This document shows, one piece after another, positions 36,216-48,630 of a stretch of DNA of 64,000 bases; the stretch's first letter is position 1; each line of letters starts with the position of its first letter. Below the pieces are notes generated by a model, which searched no databases, was not told the DNA's origin, and saw nothing but the letters and a program-made list of their open reading frames with translations. The DNA lies in assembly GCA_022495005.1 (NCBI GenBank), contig JAGYXB010000196.1, positions 1,426,001 to 1,490,000 of the forward strand. Direction: 5' to 3'. The DNA comes from Rhyacophila brunnea. Taxonomy: Eukaryota; Arthropoda; Insecta; Trichoptera; Rhyacophilidae. A program made the translations under genes and the position numbers.

Positions 36216-36563
36216 ATGTTTTATTCTTAGGTAAAGTCCTTCGTCCGGTATGTGAAAGTAACATGCTGGGCGAAGATGAACAATAAAACGCCTAAAGGTA
36301 ATAATAAAGTATGAAAGATGATGTATGCAATCGATAGTTTAAGAAGATCACAAATTTGTTTAATATAAAATAGGTATTAGTGTAATAAATAAAATGTTTA
36401 GGTATAAGTTTTAATAAAGAAATTAATTATAAACATGTACCTAGTATCTAATAAAGTATGAACAAGATGAACGGATCGTGTTGCCTAATAGAGATATATG
36501 TAGAAAAGAAATTATTGTTAAGAGTATTTATTATTATAGAGTGTATAATTGTGAATTCAAATA

Positions 36564-37471
36564 CAGTATAACCTCGTTTTTACGTGCCCGGAATTCACGT
36601 TTTCCCGGCAATTGCGTGTAATTTTTTCAGTCCCGATGTATTTCAGTACATTTATTACCCGCATTTACCTTTTTCTTTCCCGCAATTTATGTCGGAAATA
36701 CATATTCAAAATATGCGAGTTACACGCGCTTGACAATGATTGGGTCGTGACATTCGAACGGCGTAAGGTGTTTGGAGGGAAAACTCCGTGTCTTTAGAAC
36801 AGCGCACGGTGATTGGTCGGCGAGCGACGTTTTGATTGGCCCGAGTTCGGCGCATAACAAGGTGATTGGTCCATTGGTCGCCATCTTTTCTTTTGGCATC
36901 GTGTTTGTGTTTTGTACACTCCGTCTGTCATTATTCTGTCGTCAGTCTTACAAGTTACAAGTTCGCGGTTTATTTCTTCCATATTGCTTTCGGTTCGATT
37001 ATTATTCATTTTTACGTCCTCATTCTTTGACTGTCTAACCAAAGGAAAGTTGATGACATTGTTGACAGTCATTTAACACCAGCAGACTTGTCTGCTGAAG
37101 AACTGTCTGATGAAAAAGAGGTTGATATTCCAACAAAAGAAGAAGCAATGAGGTTCATCGAGGGTTTAAAAACCTACTTTACAAGCTTTGCTGATATTCA
37201 AGATGACACTTTTTAATGTTTATATAGTCTTGAAAGAGAATGACATAACAAAAAAACAAAAATGCAACAAACTAATATACATGATTTTTTTAATAAAAAA
37301 TAAAAAAATTTTCAATAAAAATTTTAATTGAATGTTGTTTTTTAATAAAACATTATTTTTTTAGAAACATAAAATTTAAATGTTCTTTTTTCAATACCCC
37401 CCCTTTCACATTTTCCCTGCAATTAGGTTTTTTTTTCAGTCCCTTAAAAACGTAAAATAGGGGTTATCCTG
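36564..37471 (+). mobile_element. Tigger/pogo-type element, internally deleted (908 bp)
   Basis: Ends CAGTATAACCTCGTTTTTACG and, inverted, CAGGATAACCCCTATTTTACG, flanked by TA at 36562-36563 and 37472-37473. It lies in the FucT intron and keeps a piece of transposase C-terminus. Confidence 0.87.
37049..37216 (+). pseudogene. C-terminal remnant of Tigger-like transposase
   Basis: An open stretch of 55 codons ending in TAA: DSHLTPADLSAEELSDEKE, then TKEEAMRFIEGLKTYF. The acidic linker and helix resemble the C-termini of Tigger/JRK-type transposases. No upstream catalytic part is present. Confidence 0.55.
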
Positions 37472-38484
37472 TATTTTAATTCGGCCGCGCATTGCGCAAT
37501 GCTGAACTCTTTTGGAACTTATTTGGCCAATCATGGGAGTTCTTTCATGAGCGGCGTGGGTTCGGAAGAATTTTGAAAGGGAACTCCGGTAGCGAGGCAG
37601 TTAGCGTGAGACTTGATAAGTGAAAGGCTCTGAGCGACTGACTTAAAAAATAGAATTACAAAAGAATGTCTTAAAACGGTTGTAACTTTGAAAAAAAAAC
37701 TATATACGCAAATAAACTTCAATAAAATAACACAAAGGGATATCATTTACACTACTCCTTATCCCGAGAAGACTAATAATTTAAACACCACTCCGGACGC
37801 TCATAACTGAGCTAGCCGAAGAAGACGAGGTTTGTAAACTGAGAAAAGCTACAAACCCGTCCTCGTGCTGCCGGAGGTGTTATTAGGTTATTTGAGTTAC
37901 GGATTGCAAAACTGCTACTCAAACGCGTTCACGGTGGACGCTCTGGCTGGCTACTGCTTTAAAAGTGGTCATGAATCATGTCCGCTGGATGGAAATGTAG
38001 TTTTTAAGCCATGACGTCATGACTGACTCATGCAAATACATGTAACACTTACCTTCAGTATATTTGTAATGAATATATTTTCTGGTCTTGTTTTATAAAA
38101 TAAAATTTCTTTCAGATTTGCTCCGAACACTTCTTTCATCAACGCCAATTTATACAGTCCACTCCGTTTGGCGAACCTCATCAAGCACCTAATGGAAAAT
38201 GAAACGGATTACGAAAAGTACTTTCGATGGAGACAAGAGTACTCGTTCATTTCCCCTATGGAGACGTACGAGGCTCATCCATTTTGTAAGCTATGCAAGG
38301 ATTTAGATGAACAGCGAAGGACAAATAACAGAAGAACTTATGTAGACTTCAGGACTTGGTGGAACGGAGAGGGTGACTTAACGATTGGTTGCTGATGGGA
38401 TGACATTACCAAGATATGGAGATAGTTAATATTATTGAAGTGAATACTATTTTACATGCAGTATGTGGAACCCTCATGGAAATT

Positions 38485-38885
38485 CATGTCCGGAAACGTG
38501 TACTTATGCAGTTCGCCGTACCCTGAAATGATGTATCGAAAATATATGGCCGTCCAACCTCTTTGGGTCGTATAGTACTGAAATAAAATTCATGTCTAAA
38601 TATAACGCGGTTCTTGTCGGTTTACACTTCACAGGAAGCCAAGAGCAAACAAATTTTGAAAATATCCGATATACTTGATTATTTGTTAGGATTAGGTTAG
38701 GTTAGGTTTTCATTCCTGAATTCATGAATTTTGCCAAAATCAGATAATGTTCATATTGAATCTAATAAAATTGGAGACCGTATAATAAACGGTCATCTCT
38801 TTCCGATAAGAAAGCTCACGGCGAACTGTTCCATGGTGAAATGGTTTTCGAACAATTTACATGTACCTAAGCATGAAAATTCCCA
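38485..38885. mobile_element. MITE family L, copy 2
   Basis: Same blocks as copy 1 in the opposite orientation, with (TTAGG)n-like sequence in the middle and CTCACGGCGAACTGTTCC at the right. Begins about 90 bp after the FucT stop. The AATAAA at 38582 that could serve FucT lies inside it. Confidence 0.75.
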
Positions 38886-39093
38886 CAAAAATGTATCCGG
38901 CAGATTTGTCATGATTGAATTGGACAAATAAAGTACAAATCAAAGGCATCGGGCGGGATCAATCATGTAACATAACTTAACCTAACCTAACCTAACATTG
39001 GATTACATTCCAAGGATATATATGGTGCATAAAATATTATAATTTTTATAATAAGCGGTGGAGAAATACAAAATGCAAATGATACACCCCTGT

Positions 39094-39790
39094 TACAGGC
39101 GGGCTTCTCCCGGTGTAAAATAATCATTTAGTAGCTCAAGTCGAAACGTAACCCTGACCTCTAGAAACGGCTTCATAAAACATCTAATCTGATTCCTTGC
39201 TCAACCACGTAAGTATTTTTTTAATTTAAAAAGTAAAAATGATGATGGATGAAAGAGATAATTTTAAGACTAAATATAAGGATTTAAATATAATAAATTT
39301 TGCCGCGCTTGTCGGCAACGTCCAAATTTCGACGCGCCTGCGCCAGGGTCAGGCTCGTGATTCGCCGAATCAAAGATCACGCGATAAAATTTGGCCAATC
39401 ACGAGAGTCCTTTTTGCTGGAATGGCGTGGGTACGAGAAGTTTGAAAAAGAAAAAAGTAATTAGTAAGCGTCCTCTTTCCGATAGGATAGGACCTGCGAC
39501 TGTAATCGTAAAAACCCAGATATAAATTTGTGAAACTAAAAAGGATAAGAAAATATAAGACCACGTCACGAACACGAAAGACCGAGTTTTATTTATACTC
39601 CAACCGTTTGAATTTCTTTTTTTGTGAATCCGGGGTTCGATGGACTCCTGAGCTAGCCGCTGGAACCCCGGGGATCTCACAAACCACATCCTCTGGAAAT
39701 GTCCAAATATGTGTGCAGAAAAGGAAGAGTTGCTCAAGTCAGATCAACTCCGCTGCTGGGTTCATCGGATCATCCGACTCACAATAAAGG
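39094..39790 (+). repeat. dispersed repeat, copy 2
   Basis: Matches 36090-36215 and 37490-37590. It also contains a hairpin-forming stretch near 39640 (CCGGGGTTCGATGG ... TGGAACCCCGG). Class unknown. Confidence 0.55.
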
Positions 39791-40254
39791 CAAATTTTGC
39801 TGCTTTTAGAAAATTTGCGGCATTATACTATCAACGTGAAGATCTTTTTACTAAGATTGTTCGACAGTTTTGCATTAGCTTTTGTTATTTATCACAATTT
39901 CTAATTTTGCTTTTATGTTCTCCTTTATCCCATGGGCACTCTTATAAAAGTCATTTGGTCACTCTTTGGGCACTTTTAAATTAAAGTCATAACAGGTTTG
40001 GTGGGGCCATTAACTTCAATGTCATTAATAATTATTAAGATAGTATTATCTCAAACTCAATGTATTACTGTATCAAAGTAAATCTCGATATTGTTACGTG
40101 TGTATAAAAAAAAATATATATATATAATTAGGTAGGTACCTATATAGGTATGTATACATATATTATATTCTTTTTAACAATACAATAGGTCATGGGACCC
40201 AATGACAGTAGTGTACCTAGTGAAACAGTAGTGTAGTAATATAAGTGAAACAAA

Positions 40255-40345
40255 CACTTGTGATGTCACCGGTAATTGAACTGAGAGCCCTTGGATGAAA
40301 GGCCAGCGCCTTACCCACTGGACTACAACGGCTAATAACCGAACC
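40255..40345 (-). repeat. tRNA-like SINE head, second family
   Basis: On the minus strand: TAGTCCAGTGGGTAAGGCGC (A box) and AGTTCAATTACCGG (weak B box). A tRNA-derived SINE head is more likely than a tRNA because the arms do not pair well. Confidence 0.55.
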
Positions 40346-40853
40346 AACCACCATGCTCGTAAATAAACGAAATGTCATAGTTATAAAATAAATAATGATG
40401 GGGAAACTGTTCAACAAAATTGATTTTTTCATTTGAACACAACGTACATTCAACTTGCCGTGGAATAAATGTTAATCGACTGATGTAAAAAAAATTATGT
40501 TTTAGCCAGACTTGTAATCATTAATGAATATATTTTTTAATTGGTATGGAAATATTGTACGCATGTTCATGCTGAGATTCGTGTGAACAGTCAATAGAAC
40601 TGTTGGAATAGAATCACAGGAAGTCAAACTGGCAATTGTCATTTATAATAGATTTTGTTCACTGACAAAAAAATGTTATTTTTTAAAAATACAATATAAA
40701 TGGGTGATAATAATATATATATGCTATACCTAATCTCTACAAAAACATTCCCTCTCCATTCTAATCCACTGGAAAACTACCCATACGATTATAAAAGTAA
40801 TCTTTTTTGGAGTACAATTGGTTATCCGGATTTCTTTTTAATCATTACATAGT

Positions 40854-41223
40854 TCTGTGCCTTAGAGTTAAAAGTCTGGAAGTCACATAATATTCAATAT
40901 TTTGCAGGAGAGCAGTTTTAACATAGTTAATCTATCTAGTTAAAATACTCACTCGCGTTCGGACTAAAACTCCGTATGTTGGACTTCCGCACTTTTGAAA
41001 TTATTCTTTTTGCTGTACAGCAAAAGTGACTTAAATTGGACATTCACTCTTTCAGCTCTGAAGTATAATAATTGGAATACCGTCGTTTTAGAAGAAAATA
41101 TTTTGAAAACCATCTGACATTGGACTCCCAAATTTTTAGCAGTAAGAGAATGTGAATACACATTTAAATCTGCATACTTAACTCAAAAATGTGACTTCCG
41201 CACTTTTAGCTGTAAGGCACAGA
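40854..41223. mobile_element. MITE family X
   Basis: Ends TCTGTGCCTTAGAGTTAAAA and the inverted TTTTAGCTGTAAGGCACAGA; the terminal repeat continues to GGAAGTCACAT, about 34 bp. 370 bp, no frame. A pogo-like end (CAGTAGAATCTCGATTAACG on the minus strand) lies 120 bp to the right as a solo fragment. Confidence 0.7.
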
Positions 41224-42234
41224 GATTGGTGTGATTATAATAAAACTGTACAATTTAAAATATTCAATTGGTGAAAATCACTGAATAAAAATCCCCATTT
41301 ATCGCTATCCGGACTATCGTCATCCCGTTAATCGAGATTCTACTGTACTGACCTTTCCTAAATTACACTATTGTAAATGTACAGGCATCCATATATTTTT
41401 CCAATAGTAATCACAGGTGATATGATGACTTTACTAGGAAGTATTTAAGAGCATACATAAGTGAAACGGAAAATAATTTTCAACAATAGGTGGGACGAAA
41501 TTTCGTATTCGTCGCCAATCGCCGAGCGGCATTCGAGGTAGGAGCATGACGATTTTTTTGTGATGGCGTTGTAAGAATATATTCTTATATCGTGTAAAGA
41601 TAACTAAAAAACGTTATGCCTGTACTCGAAAAAGTAACATGTCAATGAATACATTATTATTATTATTAATATAACAATAAACATAACACTAAATGGACAC
41701 ATGTTGAATTTTTATGACAAATTATGTTCCGTTTGGCACGCGTCATTGGCACAATCCCCACGTCGCATAGTTACGATCTTTTTAGACCATGCCTCAGCTG
41801 AGGCATAGCCTTAAGTCCTTCATCAGACCCGGACAACATTTTTAAGAAAATTCTATTTTTCATAAAATCTAATTTCATATAAGATATAAGTGCTCTTATT
41901 GGTTGTAAAATCAAAATAAAAATATTGTTTTTACTATATAATTTAGTTTGAATAATACATTTTTGCTTTGTTATTCAAAATTTCGATGTCAGAATTTGTT
42001 TGTTCAGTTGGAGATATTGTATCATGTACATTGCCTCGCACTGTATGGTCATGTCAGTTACTCAGTCGTTATAACAGCTGCGATGACAAGGTCAAATTTT
42101 CACTCTTAGATGCAACCTTTAGCTGGGACTCTGTAGCCTCGTTATCGTTCGACTTCCTACATATGTGGCTTTTTCTGAATCGCGGTGATAATTTGATCCA
42201 AATTTCTACGACATGTTTGATATCACTGCCATTC

Positions 42235-42330
42235 ACAAATTGAAAAACAATACGTGTACTTGCCAGACCCATGATTTGAACCTGGGCCCACGACGCTATA
42301 GGCCGACGCTTAAGTCGCTAAATAGACGAC
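42235..42330 (-). mobile_element. SINE fragment
   Basis: Minus strand matches the SINE head and start of body (GGTTCAAATCATGGGTCTGGCAAGTACACG, then AATACG complement of the body). Truncated. Confidence 0.65.
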
Positions 42331-42511
42331 CTGTATGATCAAAAGGGTCAGAGCTAATCAGATTAAGCTGACTGGCTGTAAGACTGTGAGAGATAAAAAT
42401 TAAGGAGTCAACATAGATTTAAATCCTTATCCGTCTACATAGCGCTTGCGGCGTCCAGTCAATGGGCAGCGCCATCTATTGGTCTCTTTTCGAAGCATGC
42501 CACTACAATAT

Positions 42512-43139
42512 TTAATAAATTGCATTTAAAAAGTCGAGGTTGGTCGTTTTTTGATCGTCCACAGCTCTGAAAGACTAATGTCAAATATTCCACTACTTGA
42601 TGTTATAAAAATCAACATGGTCTATTCTATACGGCCTATTCTACACAGCAGGTGAAACACAGCGTGTTACCAGATACCAAACCCGTCAACAAACAGAACC
42701 GTGGTTTCACAATGAGCATGTCTAGATAAACATTTACTGGCCACATTGGGAGGCGTAAGATAAGCAGGCGGCGATTGGAACACGTCGGTAGGTATTTGCC
42801 TGTTTTATTGAGATTTCTTAATGATTTTTTTTACGACAAATGGATGTTAGCTCATGCTCTGGATCCACACACACCGAAAAACAACATGCGAATTTATCAG
42901 ACCCGTGATTCAAAACAGAGATTCACAACGCCGTAAGCGGACACGTTACCACTCCTCCACCGTGGGCGTAATAATTAATTCTTATACAAGGAAATAATTA
43001 TTATGAGTTCTTACCAGTGTTTCATCATGTTCAGGGGTGGTGATAGATTAAGAATATGTGTGTGATTACTGGCTTTCAGGTGTGACAAACAAACTTGTTT
43101 TGATCCATAAATAAAAATGTATGAAAAATTAACGTATTT
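42512..43139 (-). repeat. inverted duplicate of the HSDL2 exon-5 region
   Basis: On the minus strand it follows 9913-10858 in order: end of intron 4, exon 5, start of intron 5, SINE, then the GTTCCAATCGCCGCCTGC block. It lacks the 225-bp foldback MITE. Divergence is clear, with many substitutions and small gaps, so it is not recent. Confidence 0.88.
43021..43107 (-). pseudogene. decayed copy of HSDL2 exon 5
   Basis: Sequence corresponding to AHILNLSPPLNM is recognisable, but the acceptor AG is mutated (ttatgg for ttacag) and a small insertion near the start shifts the frame. No other HSDL2 exon is nearby, so it cannot make protein. Confidence 0.85.
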
Positions 43140-43708
43140 GTATATTATTATATTAATATTGTATCATATTCAAATTAGATAAGTTAAGTACTATGAAAAT
43201 ACATTCTAACAATGTTTATACTGTTTATACACAGCAAGTAGTAATGTTCATGGAATGGTGTAATCCAGTGTTACATATTATTATTATACAAGGCTTATTT
43301 CATTCAGATCAGTTTCATGCTTGAAATTTTTTCACACATGTATGTGATGACCTGAAAACTGCTTGAATGTAGTTTTTTTACTTATATACTCAACACTTTC
43401 ATCATAATATTTTTTTAATCGACTGTATTATTGATGTACAAGTATACCTATGTTGAGTTTAATATTTCCAGTATTTTTATTACTTGTAATCATTTTATTA
43501 ACTGCCAACACTAAGGTCAAATGTCAAAAATCAGATGTCACAAGAGATGTTTTCAATTTAATAAATAATATTGATTGATACGCTCACTGTTCAACATTTA
43601 ATAACTGCTTCTGCACGTCCAAACGTTTGTCATAGGAGAAACATCCCCGTAAATATTATAAGTGATACCATATTGTGTTAGAATTGTTGTTATTTTGCAA
43701 CCGGCATA

Positions 43709-43864
43709 ATGTCAGAGCAAGCTGCGGAACAAAACGAATATACCGTCTATCGGTCGCCACTCAGCACCAGATATGCTTCCAAGGGAATGCTGTACAACTT
43801 TAGCGAGCAGAAGAAGTTCTCAACATGGAGGAAGCTGTGGCTCAACCTGTCTATCGCGCAAAAG
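43709..43864 (+). CDS. AdSL: adenylosuccinate lyase, first coding exon
   Basis: Begins [20 protein letters not shown] and continues [24 protein letters not shown] and LNLSIAQK, 52 codons, ending phase 0 at a donor AAG|gtttgt. The YRSPL(S)xRYAS and F-S-x-x-x-K-F-x-TWRxLW pattern is the known N-terminus of animal adenylosuccinate lyase, the purine synthesis enzyme that acts on SAICAR and adenylosuccinate. No second exon (the conserved KLxHDVMAHxH block) was seen in the following 20 kb, so the gene either has a very long intron and continues past the window, or this is an isolated first exon. Confidence 0.85.
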
Positions 43865-44041
43865 GTTTGTGAACATTTAGAGGTTATGATTTTTCAAAAT
43901 ACCGACATTCCTAGTTATTTAAATGTTTATTTCGATTACGTATTTCGGGGGTCATTTTACTGGTTCTCCGCCACCGCTCGCAGTCATCTGTCCTGTCAGT
44001 GAGCGCAGTGTTGCCAACCGAACTATTATTGGACATAGTTA

Positions 44042-44269
44042 TGCAGAAAGTAGCCAGTCCACAAAAAAATAAAAAAAATAGATATGATATAGATCAGATG
44101 CGAGATTTTTTCTCTACGTTCTGCTGAAAATAGCCAAGTCGCAAACAAATTACTCTTGAAATTAAATACTGTTTACAATTTTCTATTTTACATACATTTT
44201 TAATATCATGTTGTTGCTAAAGTGCCATTATCTCAGCTCGACATTATTGTGGACTGGCTACATTCTGCT
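44042..44269. mobile_element. MITE family Y
   Basis: Ends TGCAGAAAGTAGCCAGTCC and the inverted GGACTGGCTACATTCTGC. 228 bp, no frame. Starts 177 bp after AdSL exon 1. Confidence 0.75.
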
Positions 44270-44384
44270 ACTACGTTCAATTATAGTACATTTTGGTTCG
44301 CGTACTATTAAAAAAGTTTTTTTTTTTTTTTTTCGACCATGTCGATTATTTTATAAATTTATTTTATAAATTTTATAAATTTTT

Positions 44385-44515
44385 AATAACAGTTATTGAA
44401 TAGAAAAGCATCTGCGCCAACAGAAAAAGGTATTTAATATAATTGTCTACATGGAATAAACTGTTTTCGTAATTTTTTTTTTATAAAAGCTCATGCTGGC
44501 ATCTGTGGCATACTT
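44385..44515. mobile_element. MITE family U fragment
   Basis: GCCAACAGAAAAAGGTATTT and TACATGGAATAAACTGTTTTCG match the right half of 35055-35345; the left end is missing. Confidence 0.65.
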
Positions 44516-44564
44516 ACCACTCGGTGTTTTCCAACATTTTTTGCATCTCGCCACACTACCCATA

Positions 44565-45325
44565 TCACAATATCATCGTGGTATAATTCATCGCCAACTC
44601 TCGTGCCTCCCACCATGTCAGACCCGCAGTCCATAAATCGCTTTTGTAGCACCGCTGCAAAGTGCGTGAGGGCCGGTTACAGCGACAGAACCTTTGAGGT
44701 TGTGCCGCAAGGGTACGGAATGTCGCATTCTCGTGCAGTATCCAGATCACATGTCCCAACCACGTGAAGCGTCCCTTTGTGATCACTTCAATTACCGATA
44801 GCCGCCATGTCCGCTCACGAACTCGAGTATTTGTAACGGGGAAGTACCAGTATACCCCTAAGATTTGGTGGAGACATCGATTCTCAAATCTCAAAAGCCA
44901 AGACCTTTCAAGTTTAGTAAGATACCACGTGATACCATACGGGAGCACAGGTATCACACAGGCGTTGAACAACCGACATTTGGTCCTCACACAATACAGC
45001 CTTGACCTCCATGCGATTCCATGTTGGCTGAATGCAGCCTGCCATACCCATGCGGATTCACGGATGCAAGTTCACTTGAAATACCACCATCGTCGACAAC
45101 TCTGGCACCTAAGTATTTGAACCTGGTCACTAGCTCGATGGGCAGACCGGAAACCTGCATAGGAATGTCGGCGTCAATGCCTGCAGCACTGCACATAGAT
45201 TGGGTCTTCGCCGCATTCATATGAAGACCTACAAGATTTGAGTTCATGGTGAGCTTTAGGGTTACCTCCAACAGTTTGATCGTTGGGTCACAAACGACTG
45301 CGTCATCTGCGTACTCTAAATCCAT
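44565..45325 (-). pseudogene. LINE reverse transcriptase relic
   Basis: Minus strand, block 1 (45325-44987): DLEYADDAVV, the RT active-site YADD, then GLHMNAAKTQSM and FKYLGARVVDDGGIS. Block 2 (44990-44565): NACVIPVLPYG and RFTWLGHVIWI, the thumb and C-terminal region of non-LTR polyproteins. A frameshift joins the blocks and the 5' end is truncated at 45325. Confidence 0.85.
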
Positions 45326-45329
45326 TCAT

Positions 45330-46260
45330 GAATACATTAAATTATTCAATATCAATATATTAAATTACGCTTAGCAACTGCACTTGTTCAAGAAAGCGTT
45401 TCTTTTTTATATATGGGTCAATGCATGAAAGAGCTACTCATGATTCCTGATTAAGAAATTTGAAAATAAGAACTTGAATGCTTGATAGTGCCTATCAACG
45501 GGAAAGATCACTCGTCGAGATGTGTGGTTGCTAATGATAGAAAAGTCTTTATTGTCGTTTCTCAATACATTTTAGTTTGGTTCTTGCATTTCCTATACTT
45601 ACGTAATTTTAATGTCATTGTCATCGCACCAAAAGCAATGAATCACGTGACTTGTAGCTGTAGAAGGCCCACACATTGATTTACTCACCATATAGGATAG
45701 ACCTGTAGCTAAATTCACATAGATTTTATACAAACATATTTTCTGATAGTTCATAAAGCATTCGGAGCCGTTCAATGGTCGGCGTATTGGTATTAAACGG
45801 TATGCAGTCAATGAGGTATCGCCTTGTTTCTTGCCAGTGAGACTTTATATATGGTTTGCCCAAAGTGAAGGTGGACCTTGTATGATTTTCGTTTCTATGA
45901 ACGTCTCCATGAGCGCAGTGAAAAAATAGGGTTGGCCACCGTATTAAGGCGTAAAGCAGATGTCGCCGCATGTCAAGTAAAAATATTGTCAGTGTTACCA
46001 TTAGTGTAGGGAAAAATTCCTAATGAAATATATTTTTAAATTCCTAATAATATATTTATTACCAATCGTTTAGCATTACATAATAAGTATTATTAATTAG
46101 GTTCTGGGAATTATAAAAATAATATAAAAAACAGTATTTACATACAAATAATTATACATACGTACATACAATGATGACTTACTCTTTGAAGGCAAGACAT
46201 CGTTATAACTACATCATACTGAAACAGATTTATTAAATAAGAATATTACAAAATAGTAAT
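45330..46260. other. intergenic, nothing recognised
   Basis: No supported frame or terminal repeats. Confidence 0.5.
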
Positions 46261-46266
46261 TATTAC

Positions 46267-47378
46267 CAGTGGCGAAGCGTGGAGATAGGCTGCTAAGTTC
46301 CGCCATAAATAGTGCACACTAAACTTTATCAGTCATACGGATTTGTTTTCATTGAAATAAGACTACAATATACAGAAGGTGTTTGGTTAGTTTTTAAAAT
46401 TCAATTAAACCCTACGAAACCAAGCCATAATAAATAATAGCCAAGAAATACTCGTCTATCTATAAAATATCGAAAATTATGCAATTGAATCATACATAAC
46501 TTTGGATGTTTTATAGATAGAATAATATTTTTGTCTATTATAGTTTGATTTAGGTGGGGCTTAATGATTTTAAATAAATGGACCAACAATATGTGTAATA
46601 TGTACAGTCGAACTTAGTTATTACGAGGAAGATGGGACTGACTGAATTTGCTTCTTATAAGCATTACTCGTTATATTTTTTTAACATTTTTCACGCCACA
46701 TTCTATTTAAGCATAGAATATAAAAAATCAGAAAACCATCGTAAAACTCCCCGAAACAAGCATGCCATTCATAAACTACAAAAGAAGTTGTTTATTTTTT
46801 TTACATGCAATTTCAACTATATGCGTGGATACTTTTTCAATGTTGTCGGCGAAAACAGCAATTAGGTACTTAGACACTTAACTAGTGTCATAAACGTAAT
46901 CCGATCCCGGCGGCATCGGTCTATTTAACTACCCGGTCGGATTTTATTGCTTCGGGTCGAAAATGTTGTTTTTAAACGATCGACACATTAACAGTTTTGC
47001 TCGGTATACCCGAGAAGTAGCTCGTTATAAAAGTGAATAATGTATGGAGAAAATCATAAACAAAAATTTCAACGAATGTTTTTTCATTACATCCGAGATC
47101 TCGCTATTTCTGTGTTCGTAATAACCAAGTTCGACTGTATTCTTAATCCAACGGAATCAAATAAGTATGAATAAAAAAGTGTGCACAATTTTGTCGTATC
47201 GCCCAAAGTATACCAAAACAATTATGGTTTGGTCAAGGTAGGGTTTAATTGATTTTCAAAAACTAATTAACACCATCTGTAAATTGTACTCTTAGTTCAA
47301 TAAAAACGAATACGTATATCTGTTAATGTGGACTATTTATGGCGGATCTTAACAGCCTACCTCCACCCTTAGCTGCAG
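46267..47378. mobile_element. hAT foldback MITE family Q, copy 3 (interrupted by R)
   Basis: Left end CAGTGGCGAAGCGTGGAG, right end inverted (CAGCCTACCTCCACCCTTAGC). A pogo-type element sits in it at 46605-47137. Confidence 0.85.
46605..47137. mobile_element. pogo/Tigger-type MITE family R, copy 2 (inside Q copy 3)
   Basis: Ends CAGTCGAACTTAGTTATTACG and, inverted, CAGTCGAACTTGGTTATTACG, TA on both sides. The uninterrupted Q copy at 59588 reads AATATGTATTCTTAATCC at this point, proving the TA target. Confidence 0.93.
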
Positions 47379-47399
47379 GTAATAACAGTCAGTAAGTAA

Positions 47400-48224
47400 C
47401 AATTCGGCTCCTTAGAGTCAAAGAAACGTATTTAATTTTTCTCTACTTTACAGGAGACCCCTAACACAAGTAAATTTACATTCCACAGACGTTAACAAGG
47501 AAGTGTTTGCAGGAGATATGTATTGAATTATCTTTTATCCATTGAATTTTTTGTTTCTTTGTTACTTAACATAACATGTCATTTAATGTCCAGTACCATA
47601 CGTAACTCTAAATTGTTAACAATTAAGATAGGTTTCTTTGACTGTAAGGGGCCGAATTTTGAGTACAAGTGAAATCATCAGTTTACAACAACTGAAATCT
47701 ACACTGAAAATTAAACTTTCGTCAAAATCAGTATCAATACATCGATCATTCTTCATATAATCTTCTTCCAGATGGATTATATGTGGACATTGTTTCTTCC
47801 ATTCTTCTAGTCACTAGTGCTATGGTTTTAAAAACGTCTTCAGCCAGTATTCGGTAGTACTTCTCTTAACGAGCGACCAAATAATAAATATACTCAACCA
47901 AAAGTTTTAGATGTCCTTTCCTAGTTTAATTTTCGACTGGTTTTATTTCGGTTTTATTTTTTTTTGTATTAGAAAAAAATTTAATCTTTTTGGTTTTGTA
48001 AGGTTGCAACATTTAATAAAACCCTCACTATTCCTTTCATCATAAATCATCACATTTGAAGTGGGATGCTACAGCACCCCCCTCATAGTGAAATGCCTAA
48101 TAAAATGAGATCATAACATTGAGATAGTATTTATATGTGACATAATGTTGAAACATATTATTCAATTTCGTATAATGAGGTTAGGAAATTGATAAATGAA
48201 AATCTTATAATAATACTGTATACA
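47400..48224. other. intergenic, nothing recognised
   Basis: No supported feature. Confidence 0.5.
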
Positions 48225-48630
48225 TATTTGACCGTGTCCAGAGACTTGTACGTATGCAGTTCGCCGTATCACACTTCACCGTGAAATTTTGTATCGGAAA
48301 TATATGGCCGTATATTAAAGACCGTCCAACCTCTTTGGGTCGTATAGTACTGACATAAAATTCATGTCTAAATATAACACGGTAGCCAGCAGCAAACAAA
48401 TTTTGAAAATAGCCGAAATACTGGATTATTTGTTAGGTTAGGTTAGGATAGGTTTTTATTCTTGAATTCATGAATTTTGCCAAAATCAGCTATGAAAATT
48501 GAATTAATGTTCATATTGAATCTAATAAAATTGGAGACTGTATAGTATACGATTATATCTTTCCGATAAGAAAGCTCACGGCGAACTGTGCCACATTGAA
48601 ATGTTTTACGTACAATTTACATGTAACCTT
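48225..48630. mobile_element. MITE family L, copy 3
   Basis: GACTTGTACGTATGCAGTTCGCC at left, TTAGGTTAGGTTAGG in the middle, CTCACGGCGAACTGTGCC at right; complete relative to the other copies. Confidence 0.75.

Larger units (their letters stand above)
34120..38395 (+). pseudogene. alpha-1,3-fucosyltransferase (GT10), frame broken by 25-bp duplication
   Basis: Exon 1 is 34120-35022 (donor gtgact) and exon 2 is 38116-38395 (acceptor ttcag, stop TGA). The N-terminus has a short cytoplasmic tail, a signal anchor at about residues 9-27 and a stem: type II Golgi layout. The GT10 catalytic block is clear: FYLSFENSFSEDYVTEKF, then PIVYGGANYTRFAP across the splice, then HPFCKLC near the C-terminus. 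A tandem repeat of 25 bases (34363-34387, repeated from 34388) shifts the frame just before DAVLFHAPEF; without it the two exons total 1158 bases, 385 residues plus stop, a normal length for insect FucTs. Function of the intact family: transfer of fucose from GDP-fucose to N-glycan GlcNAc. As sequenced it would make a truncated protein of 121 residues. Could be a null allele, a pseudogene, or an assembly slip. Confidence 0.9.

Noticed and set aside
36230..36290. exon-like segment in the FucT intron (acceptor ttcttag, frame VKSFVRYVKVTCWAKM, donor gtaata)
   Set aside because: Fits splice rules but does not match GT10 sequence and FucT exons join in frame without it; kept only as a cryptic exon possibility.
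38690..38995. GGTTAGG / CCTAACC runs as insect telomere (TTAGG)n arrays
   Set aside because: Runs are only a few units, imperfect, and sit at the same internal place in several L-family MITE copies (also 30.5, 48.4, 53.8, 54.6 kb), so they are part of a transposon.
41968..42243. 91-residue frame starting MLFKISMSEFVCSVG
   Set aside because: No domain, it ends in SINE sequence, and low-information composition suggests chance.
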